Assembly (NCBI GenBank): GCA_016283195.1
Contig: JAEEML010000076.1
Coordinates: forward strand, 1-28,539
Origin: Deltaproteobacteria bacterium
GTDB lineage: Bacteria; JAEEML01
DNA: 28,539 bases
Direction: 5' to 3'
The notes under the pieces are model-generated. The model did not search any database and was not told the origin of the DNA. It saw nothing but the letters and a program-made list of their open reading frames with translations. Position numbers and translations under genes: made by a program. Position 1 is the stretch's first letter. Each line of letters starts with the position of its first letter. This document shows, piece after piece, positions 22,164 through 28,539 of this stretch.

Positions 22164-22586
22164 ATGAATTTTCCGCTAGATGCACCGGTGACGCCGGAAA
22201 AACTTAATGCTCTTAAAGAGCGCCTTGCCGCCCTAAAGATAGATCTCTCCCAGGTGGAGGCCAGTTATATCCGCTGCCCCGGCCCGGGCGGGCAAAAGGT
22301 TAATAAGACTTCCAGCGGAGTTTATCTTAAATATCCGCCACTTGACATAGCTGTCAAATGGACGCGTGAACGCTCGCGGGCTCTAAATCGCTTTTTAGCT
22401 CTCCGCGAATTGGCCGATGAAATTGAGGCCCGTCTCTCGCCTGGTACTTCCCAAAGACTCACCAAAGAGCAAAAGATTGCCCGCCAGAAAGCTAGGCGCA
22501 AAAGGCGCTCAGCCAGTGCCGCGCGGGTAGTGGAATCTATGGAAATTAAAACAAATTTTCAAAAAGAGGAGGAAAATAATGAGTAG
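22164..22586 (+). CDS. Small peptide-chain-release-factor-like protein (GGQ domain)
   Basis: The product has about 140 residues. The core SYIRCPGPGGQKVNKTSSGVYLKY contains the catalytic GGQ (about 42-44) that hydrolyses peptidyl-tRNA in the ribosomal A site. The helix WTRERSRALNRFLALRELADEI and a strongly basic C-terminal tail (KIARQKARRKRRS) follow. There is no codon-recognition domain, so it resembles ribosome-rescue factors of the ArfB/mtRF-R (C12orf65) type and not RF1/RF2. The basic tail probably enters the empty mRNA channel, by analogy with ArfB. ATG 22164 is preferred because the conserved part begins soon after, but GGAG is 13 bases upstream, which is long. GTG 22104 is the alternative. 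The 22020-22163 gap has a weak hairpin (GGTGC 22037-22041 with GCACC 22055-22059). Confidence 0.85.
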   Translation: MNFPLDAPVTPEKLNALKERLAALKIDLSQVEASYIRCPGPGGQKVNKTSSGVYLKYPPLDIAVKWTRERSRALNRFLALRELADEIEARLSPGTSQRLTKEQKIARQKARRKRRSASAARVVESMEIKTNFQKEEENNE

Positions 22587-25500
22587 TTTGTTGCTTATTT
22601 CTCTGCTTCTGGCCACAGCGCCGGTGGTTACCGCCGAGCCGCTGGGCAAAAACGAGGTTCCGCCGGAGCTCGCTCCCTGGATTAACTGGGTGCAATATAA
22701 TAACCCATCCAGAAATTGCTACAGCAGCTCTTTGGCGCGCAACGAATGCACACTTTATAATTACCTGCGCCTGGACATCAGCGACAGCGGGGCAACTTTT
22801 GAACTTTCCGGCATCAATCTCAAAATTGGAGTGGCCAGTGTCACTTTGCCGGCGCAAGTCGGAGAGCGCTTAGCCATCACTTCCGGCGCCAAAAATGTCA
22901 CCAGCGATGAGGAAAACTGGTATGCCGTTGTGCCGAGTGGCCCTTTTGTCATCAGAGGCAAAATAAGTTGGGATACTCTGCCGGAAACACTCTATGTTCC
23001 GGAAAATATTGCTATTATTAACGCTACTTATGCCGGGCGCCAGCTTATGCCGCTGGGCGATGACCCGGAATCACTTCTCATAAAGAGCCCCGTGCCGGTT
23101 AAAGCCGAAGCTACCGCTGAGCCGGCTAATCAGCCCAAAAAACGCCAGGAAGCGCGGATGCAGGTGCGGCGCCGGATAACTATGAACCGCCCGGTGGGGG
23201 TAAGCGCTCATTATATCTTCCGTTGCCCGGTGAAAGATGAGCTTTTGACACTCCCGCTTCCTGAGGACTTTTTATTGGAACAGGTGCTGGCATCCGGCCA
23301 GCTTATCCCCGCCAGTGAGGGTGCTCTTACTTATCGCTGCCCGGCTGGCCGCTCGGTGGTGGTGCTGGAAGGGCGCCTTTTAAGCGGCAAAAATATGCTG
23401 AAAGCGCTGCCCGATACCGGTAAAACGCCGATTTTAGAAGATGATATTGTTGTTTTTACTCCCGATCAAAGACGCTGGGAGAGTGAAGTAAGCGTGAAAA
23501 AAGGCATGCAGGTTGAGGCCGCTAATGTTTCGGAATTGCCCATTAACTGGCGCTCCAAACTGGCTACTGTCTGGCGCCTCGAACATGATGGTGAACTCAG
23601 CTGGACTGCCAAAGAAATTCACAACAAAAATGCCGACAAAGCGATTATCTCTCTCGAACGGAACATGGTGGTTGCCGATGGAGGAGAAAGCTTTCATGTT
23701 AAAGATACTCTCTCTTTAACCAATAATACTCTGCCCAGCCTCGCGCTCACCGAAAAATCATTTACCGTTTTGGGTATGCGGCGTAATTCCGCCGACGCGC
23801 TTATCTTTAAAAACGAAGCCGGCCTGCCAACAGCGGCTATGGAAAACAGTTCCGAACTATTAGAAAGCACTATGTGGTGGCAGGAAAAAACTGCCGGCTG
23901 GCGTCCGCAAGTGGTAAAAATACCGGCTGCCGGTTATAGCGAAAAGGTGCATAAAGGCTCGCTCAGCCTCAAACTGTTGCCCGGTTGGGTGCCGCTCGCT
24001 GCCTGGGGTGCCGAGGATTATTCCGGTGATTATATCCGCCAGCTCTCGCTCTATAATCTCCTGCTTGGTGTTTTGGCTTTTGTGCTGGTGTATCTGGGGG
24101 CCTGGCGCATCAAACGGCGCAATATAAAAATTCTGATAGCTCTTGGGGCCATGATAGCCACCATTACTTCGCCCTGGTTGGATGATGGGCTGATTTTGCC
24201 CTGGTTCTGGTGCCTTAGCAGCTTCCTCATCATCAGCCTTTTGGGACACCTTGGTGCAGACCATCGCAAACTTAAAAAAGTTTCCACTATTTTGCTCTCA
24301 GTTATATCTGTTCCCTTTTTGATAATGCTTATCGTCAGCTGGATGGGCCTGGTGCGTACCGCTCTGCATCCCACTTTGCCGGGAGGACATAGCGATTCAA
24401 TCTCGATTGACTATTTTTCGAATTATAAAAATGATTCCGCTGCCCAAAGTGCGCCTAGGATGGCCAAAGCAATGGCGGCGATGGATGAAGAAATGGAGTT
24501 TGCGGAAGAAGAAGCTGCGCCGATGGCCAAAAAAGAAGCACCAAGCCACAAAATGCAAAAAGAAAGTATAAAGAGAAAAGGTGTTTTATCTTCCCTGGCT
24601 GCAGGTAGTATGAGTAGCATGGTGGCCGATAATGATGCTCTTGCCGCGTCTGCCAAGGCGCAGCAAAAGAAAATCCGCCCGGTTGGTCTCTCGGCACCAA
24701 GGGTGGCCACCGGTAATAGGATCACCATGTATTTTAATAGTCCTTTAAAAGAAGATAGCCGTTTCAGTGTGCTATTGGTGCCACCGTTTTGGCGGGGCGT
24801 AGCGCTCTTTCTCTATATATTCTTCTCGGTTATCGCCTTTTTGTCATTCTTTGGGGTGAGCATCTCTAAGCTGAAAAAAGTGCCGGTGGCCGCGCTAATC
24901 TTTTTAGCTCTCTTGCCGAATAGTGCGCTGGCAGCGGAAGGAAATTACCCACCGGCGGAATTTTTGCGCGATTTGGAAGTGCGCACCAGGCCGGCACGTT
25001 GTGAGGGCAGTTGCCAGCAAATAAGCGATTTTAATATCACGCTGAATAACGATCTCTCTTTTACCATGACCATGACAGCCAGTAGTGTCATCGGCGATTT
25101 GTTGCCTTTGCCCGGCCCCTGGTATCTTTGGCAAGCCAAGGAAATTACCGTGCAGGGGCGCACGGCTGCCGGTATCAAAAACGATAGTTATATCTATGTG
25201 CTGGTGCCGGCCGGTGTTTCTACTATTACTGTGCGCGGTAAAATGGCTCCCGATGCTGCTCCGCGTATTTCTTTCCCCATTTTTACCAGCGGCATTAGCT
25301 TGAAATCCGAGCGCTGGAGCCTGGAACATAATGAGCAATATATGGAACCCGGGGTGGCTATCTCTCTGCTCTCCGCTGTCGAAGCCGAAGATACCAAAGT
25401 GGAGGAAGATGCTGAAGAAGTAGATGAAGACATAGTGGTGCCGGATAATCAGGTGCCACTGGCTAAACGCATTGATATTGTAAGAAGAATCAATTTTAGT

Positions 25501-26970
25501 GACCCCAATAGTGTTAATACTGCGGTGTCGGCGCGGGGCCTTAGAAACGGCGATATTGTGGATATACCGCTTTTGCCCGGCGAAGTTGTTTCGGCTTATG
25601 CCGAGCAGATAAAAGAGGGTAAATTGCGTCTTGTGGCTGATGGGCCGACGCTGAACATCAGATTTAACGGTACTTTGCCGGCCGGCGAGTCGCTAACTTT
25701 GGCTGCTCCCGATTCGGCAAATTATATAGAAACCTGGTTTATCACCTGTGATACTTCCCGCGCTTGTGCTTTTTCCAAAGAGCCGCGCCCGGCTACTGCT
25801 CCGCAACCGGCCCATTTTGAGCCGAATCCCGGCGAAAAACTGGTGGTCAGTGTTAAAGAGCGGGCAGTGCTGGCCGGTAACAACAGCGAAGGTAACTTTA
25901 GGCTTTATGTAACCAGCAGCCAGGGTTCTGCTAGCTATAATATTTATGGTACAATTCGCCTGGCGGCGATGGACAAAGTTACCTTGAAAATACCCGCTGA
26001 AGCCAGGGTGCAGAGCTTTAAAATTGATGACAACGACCACCCGGCGCGCCCGGAAAACGGCGAGCTTACCTTCCTTTTGGGGCAGGGGATAAGCAGCATT
26101 GATCTTAAATATAATATCGACGGTGAGCCCAGTTTATTTACCAGATTTGCCCCGGTGAGTGCTTCCATACCGCTGGTTAATACCACTATTAGCTATAATA
26201 CTCCTTCGCGGCGGGTTGTTTTGGCCTCTTTGGGCTCGGCCGAACATCACCCGGTGGTACTCTATTGGTCGGTCTTTATGGCCCATTTGCTCCTGGCACT
26301 CCTAGTCTTTTTCTTCTGCCGCTTCTTGTTGCCAGATGTGCCTATGAAGCTTTATCAGTGGATATTGCTTTTGGTGCCTCTCGCTTCCATCAGTAGCTAT
26401 ATGCTTTTAGCACTCATTATTCCCATGCTGCTTTTGGCTCTGCCGCTTAAAGCCAAAGCCCAGCCGCGCTGGGGGCGCTTCTTGGGGCTCATTGCCATTT
26501 TGTTGGCTTTAATCTCTGCTTTGGTAGGAGCCAGTGGGGCGGCGCTTCTCAGCGCCCCGGATATGAGCATACATAATTCGGTTTACGGCAATGATATGAC
26601 TTGGCTCATCGGCTATTTGCCGGCCGGCCAGGCTATCGAGGGTTTTGGGGCCTTCTCCATTCCGATATGGCTCTGGAAGTGTTTGCAATTTATCTGGTGC
26701 TTGTGGTTAATATGGCTCTGCAAAGGCTGGTACCCCTTGGTAGCCAGCCGCTTTGTCGCCGCCTTGCATAGAGACAAAGATGCCCCAAAGGCGGCGGCCA
26801 AAGCTGATAAACCGGCCGAAAAGAAAGCTGATGCCGAGCCCAAAGCGGCGGCAGAGTCGGCGCAGCCGGCGCCGGCTGGCGAGAAAAAGCCGGAAAAACC
26901 AGAAGAAAAGAAAGGTGATACCCAGCCCAAAAACAAGGCGCAGCAAGCACCTAAGGGCGGGAAAAAATAA
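22579..26970 (+). CDS. Very large envelope membrane protein with internally duplicated module, function unknown
   Basis: The product has 1463 residues. A signal peptide (about 1-19) precedes a beta-rich exported region beginning PPELAPWINW. A group of helices follows at about 485-600, then a Met/Glu/Ala/Lys-rich linker (about 625-700) and helices at about 745-785, ending in a second signal-like cut region LLPNSALAAEG. A second beta-rich region starts at about 788. Another membrane bundle (about 1222-1400) leads to an Ala/Lys/Pro tail. The halves match: VRRRITMNRPVGV (about 195) parallels VRRINFSDPNSV (about 967), and both are followed by a PL(P/L)xxxxx turn. From memory, similarly organised, uncharacterised inner-membrane proteins exist in gamma-proteobacteria. 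AGGAGG precedes the ATG, which overlaps the release-factor-like gene by eight bases. The function is not known. Confidence 0.8.
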   Translation: MSSLLLISLLLATAPVVTAEPLGKNEVPPELAPWINWVQYNNPSRNCYSSSLARNECTLYNYLRLDISDSGATFELSGINLKIGVASVTLPAQVGERLAITSGAKNVTSDEENWYAVVPSGPFVIRGKISWDTLPETLYVPENIAIINATYAGRQLMPLGDDPESLLIKSPVPVKAEATAEPANQPKKRQEARMQVRRRITMNRPVGVSAHYIFRCPVKDELLTLPLPEDFLLEQVLASGQLIPASEGALTYRCPAGRSVVVLEGRLLSGKNMLKALPDTGKTPILEDDIVVFTPDQRRWESEVSVKKGMQVEAANVSELPINWRSKLATVWRLEHDGELSWTAKEIHNKNADKAIISLERNMVVADGGESFHVKDTLSLTNNTLPSLALTEKSFTVLGMRRNSADALIFKNEAGLPTAAMENSSELLESTMWWQEKTAGWRPQVVKIPAAGYSEKVHKGSLSLKLLPGWVPLAAWGAEDYSGDYIRQLSLYNLLLGVLAFVLVYLGAWRIKRRNIKILIALGAMIATITSPWLDDGLILPWFWCLSSFLIISLLGHLGADHRKLKKVSTILLSVISVPFLIMLIVSWMGLVRTALHPTLPGGHSDSISIDYFSNYKNDSAAQSAPRMAKAMAAMDEEMEFAEEEAAPMAKKEAPSHKMQKESIKRKGVLSSLAAGSMSSMVADNDALAASAKAQQKKIRPVGLSAPRVATGNRITMYFNSPLKEDSRFSVLLVPPFWRGVALFLYIFFSVIAFLSFFGVSISKLKKVPVAALIFLALLPNSALAAEGNYPPAEFLRDLEVRTRPARCEGSCQQISDFNITLNNDLSFTMTMTASSVIGDLLPLPGPWYLWQAKEITVQGRTAAGIKNDSYIYVLVPAGVSTITVRGKMAPDAAPRISFPIFTSGISLKSERWSLEHNEQYMEPGVAISLLSAVEAEDTKVEEDAEEVDEDIVVPDNQVPLAKRIDIVRRINFSDPNSVNTAVSARGLRNGDIVDIPLLPGEVVSAYAEQIKEGKLRLVADGPTLNIRFNGTLPAGESLTLAAPDSANYIETWFITCDTSRACAFSKEPRPATAPQPAHFEPNPGEKLVVSVKERAVLAGNNSEGNFRLYVTSSQGSASYNIYGTIRLAAMDKVTLKIPAEARVQSFKIDDNDHPARPENGELTFLLGQGISSIDLKYNIDGEPSLFTRFAPVSASIPLVNTTISYNTPSRRVVLASLGSAEHHPVVLYWSVFMAHLLLALLVFFFCRFLLPDVPMKLYQWILLLVPLASISSYMLLALIIPMLLLALPLKAKAQPRWGRFLGLIAILLALISALVGASGAALLSAPDMSIHNSVYGNDMTWLIGYLPAGQAIEGFGAFSIPIWLWKCLQFIWCLWLIWLCKGWYPLVASRFVAALHRDKDAPKAAAKADKPAEKKADAEPKAAAESAQPAPAGEKKPEKPEEKKGDTQPKNKAQQAPKGGKK

Positions 26971-26978
26971 AATAATTC

Positions 26979-27725
26979 ATGTCTTATACTTCTCCTTGGC
27001 TCTGGCAGCCTGTGCCTGATGCCACAAAGTCCCCATTAATGGTTATTATCCCCTGCGCCGGCAGCGCCGCCCAGACATACCGTGCCCTGGCCCGGGCGCT
27101 CTCAGAACGCTTTGATGTAGCTATAGTGCAGCGCCCGGGCCGCATGGAGCGGCGCCAGGAAAAGGCCATCACGGCGATGCAGGATCTCCTGGCGCCGCTA
27201 GCTCAGGCGGTGAACGGACTTGCCGGGGGGCGGCCAGTGCTGCTCGGCGGCCACAGTCTCGGGGCACTTATTGCCTATGAATTGGCCGCCGGGCAGCACA
27301 TCCCGGCTTTAGCCGGGATAGTGGCCATGGCCATGGCCGCCCCCAGCGCGCTCACACCTGTTACACACTCTTATAAAACCATGGACGACCGTGAGTTCGC
27401 CGCCTATATGGCCACCAATTATCATGGCATACCGGAGCGCCTCTTGGCAGAGCCGGCTCTTTTGTCGCTCTTTTTGCCGGCTCTTAGGGCCGATATGGTG
27501 ATGTTTGAGGACTACCGGCCGGAGAGCATTAAAAAGCTCTCTATTCCCATCTTGGCGCTCTCCGGCGGAGAGGACGACCTGGCGCCCGCCGCCTCTATGC
27601 GCCCCTGGGCCGAAGTGGCGGGCGCCGGCTTTAACCATGAGATTATTGCCGGTGACCACTTCTTCCCAACCAAATCTCCAGCAGAAGTTGCCGGAATTAT
27701 AAAAAAATTCGCTGCTGTAACCTAA
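26979..27725 (+). CDS. Type II thioesterase (alpha/beta hydrolase, GrsT/LgrE-like)
   Basis: The product has 248 residues, the usual size. The nucleophile elbow GHSLG is at 91-95 (Ser93). The catalytic Asp is at 199 or 200 (GGEDDLAP) and the His at 227 (AGDHFFPT). The N-terminal IIPCAGSAAQTYRALARAL and the QRPGRMERRQEK loop are typical of type II thioesterases. These release misprimed or stalled acyl groups from phosphopantetheine arms of NRPS, PKS or fatty-acid carriers. No NRPS/PKS gene is in the window. Given the short gap it is probably co-transcribed with the large membrane protein. The only upstream signal is a weak one, as the gene starts eight bases after the preceding stop. Confidence 0.88.
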   Translation: MSYTSPWLWQPVPDATKSPLMVIIPCAGSAAQTYRALARALSERFDVAIVQRPGRMERRQEKAITAMQDLLAPLAQAVNGLAGGRPVLLGGHSLGALIAYELAAGQHIPALAGIVAMAMAAPSALTPVTHSYKTMDDREFAAYMATNYHGIPERLLAEPALLSLFLPALRADMVMFEDYRPESIKKLSIPILALSGGEDDLAPAASMRPWAEVAGAGFNHEIIAGDHFFPTKSPAEVAGIIKKFAAVT

Positions 27726-27728
27726 GCG

Positions 27729-27772
27729 GTGGGGCGGGGAAGGGCTATGTGATGGGGTAGCCCTCACCCCAC
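27729..27772. repeat. Two-part inverted repeat downstream of the thioesterase gene
   Basis: GTGGGG (27729-27734) pairs with CCCCAC (27767-27772), and inside it AGGGCTA (27741-27747) pairs with TAGCCCT (27758-27764) around a 10-base loop. It could fold as a GC-rich hairpin in RNA. No T-run follows, so it is not a standard intrinsic terminator. The GGG/CCC-rich look resembles REP-type intergenic palindromes. Confidence 0.5.
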
Positions 27773-27796
27773 GAGCAGTGGAAAACATAGCATCTC

Positions 27797-27826
27797 GCCC
27801 TCTCCATTTTTACAAATAGAGAGGGC
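27797..27826. terminator. Hairpin between convergent genes, possible terminator or REP-like palindrome
   Basis: GCCCTCTC (27797-27804) pairs perfectly with GAGAGGGC (27819-27826). After one mismatch the stem continues as ATTT/AAAT, leaving a 4-base loop. It lies between the convergent thioesterase and RhuM-family genes, where a bidirectional terminator would fit. The flanks lack a clear T-tract, so the role is uncertain. The rest of the gap (27827-27942) shows nothing recognisable. Confidence 0.45.
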
Positions 27827-27942
27827 TCAATTATCTGAATTTATATGTGCTTCTAAAATATCACTGAGCTTTGGCTTGATGCCCGGGCTCGGTGGTTATT
27901 TGCCTTCGAGGGTGGCGATCTCTTCTGGGGCAGGCTATATCT

Positions 27943-28539
27943 TTACTTGTCATCGCCTTTTAAGTATTTCTCGGTTTGCCGGTCAAATTCCGAAATATAC
28001 TCCCGATCCTGCCGGATTCTGAATTGTTCATATTCCTGATTGGCTTTGGCGATCGCCTGCTCATGGGATACGCTCCCTTTACCCTCTAAAATCTGGCGGC
28101 GGTTGTTTTTCAGAAACGTATCTGTTTGATTCACCCAATCTTGCATACTCATCAGAATGCCGTCCTCAGCCATAAGTTCGGCATAATCAATAAACATGGT
28201 CACCAATCTGTTGAGACGCTGCAATTCTTTTTCACTTAGATAGTTTTTGGCGATGCCAACATCTTTCTTGTATATCTTTCCATCCGGCGCATCTTTCCAG
28301 GTGGTTAAGCCCATGGTTGGTTTTGAGGCATCTGCGCGGGTATAAACAATTTCTGCGGCAGTCTGCCCGGCCACGGCATAATGCAGTTTGTTCTGCACAA
28401 AAGCATAAAAATCCCGGGTGATATCGCTATTTTTATCGTAATCATAGCTGCACTGTTCAAAAATATCAGTAATTTTTTGATAGGCCCGCCGCTCACTGGC
28501 CCGGATCTCGCGGATCCGTTCCAGCAATTCATCAAAATA
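27943..28539 (-). CDS. RhuM-family protein, C-terminal part (5' end beyond window)
   Basis: The frame is open to the last base (reading YFDELLERIREIRASERRAY at the edge), so the N-terminus lies outside. About 198 residues are visible. The segments ERRAYQKITDIF, VQNKLHYAVAGQTAAEIVYTRAD, MGLTTWKDAPDGKIYKKDV, AKNYLSEKELQRLNRLV and MFIDYAELMAEDGI are characteristic of the RhuM family, named from Salmonella pathogenicity island 3. Its biochemical role is unclear. RhuM genes usually lie in islands, prophages or near restriction systems, so the right edge of the window may be the start of an accessory region. The natural end is intact (DDK then stop). Confidence 0.9.
   Translation of the reverse strand, partial: YFDELLERIREIRASERRAYQKITDIFEQCSYDYDKNSDITRDFYAFVQNKLHYAVAGQTAAEIVYTRADASKPTMGLTTWKDAPDGKIYKKDVGIAKNYLSEKELQRLNRLVTMFIDYAELMAEDGILMSMQDWVNQTDTFLKNNRRQILEGKGSVSHEQAIAKANQEYEQFRIRQDREYISEFDRQTEKYLKGDDK

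Overview
The window looks like chromosomal DNA from a Gram-negative bacterium of roughly balanced GC. Four predicted lipoproteins (lipoboxes ending LSAC, FTAC, VAGC and TGAC), an MCE/MlaD-type protein and complex I membrane subunits all fit a diderm. Long Ala/Lys/Pro-rich tails, a zinc-ribbon/TPR protein with a heptad-type repeat and a protein resembling DUF6918 suggest a delta-proteobacterial or myxobacterial relative. This is an impression and not a phylogenetic result. No rRNA, tRNA, CRISPR array or insertion sequence was recognised.

Layout. 1-687 is the 3' end of a RecD2-like helicase, convergent with a small Cys-rich lipoprotein. 1142-3846 (minus) is a two-gene FAD oxidoreductase operon of the anaerobic glycerol-3-phosphate dehydrogenase type, behind a good sigma70-like promoter. 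4099-5104 holds two AT-rich lipoprotein genes, one with EF-hand-like loops and one with an apparent frameshift in its signal peptide. 5306-8412 is an envelope/lipid-flavoured operon: an MCE protein, two hot-dog (MaoC-like) proteins and a DUF6918-like protein. The second hot-dog protein carries a histone-H1-like repeat tail. 8420-9052 (minus) is another lipoprotein. 9220-10940 is a YitT-type membrane protein coupled to uracil-DNA glycosylase. 11010-16887 is a tightly coupled five-gene run in the order nuoJ-K-L-M-N, followed by a zinc-ribbon/TPR membrane protein. 18807-22586 holds housekeeping genes: a ferredoxin-type aldo/keto reductase, RimO, a YkgJ-type Cys-cluster protein and a small GGQ release-factor-like protein. 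22579-26970 encodes a 1463-residue membrane protein built as an internal duplication. It is followed by a type II thioesterase, a hairpin-rich gap and the C-terminal part of a RhuM-family protein running off the window.

The most interesting theme is intact, translationally coupled genes that have lost the residues that define their families. The JKLMN module lacks the TM5 glutamate in all three antiporter-like subunits and most of the channel lysines. It also lacks the companion subunits A-I. Both hot-dog hydratase-like proteins lack the catalytic His. These are by-eye alignments against remembered family motifs and need profile alignment to confirm.

No gene-free stretch exceeds 300 bases. 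The largest gaps are 3847-4098, 5105-5305 and 27726-27942; their promoters or hairpins are listed.
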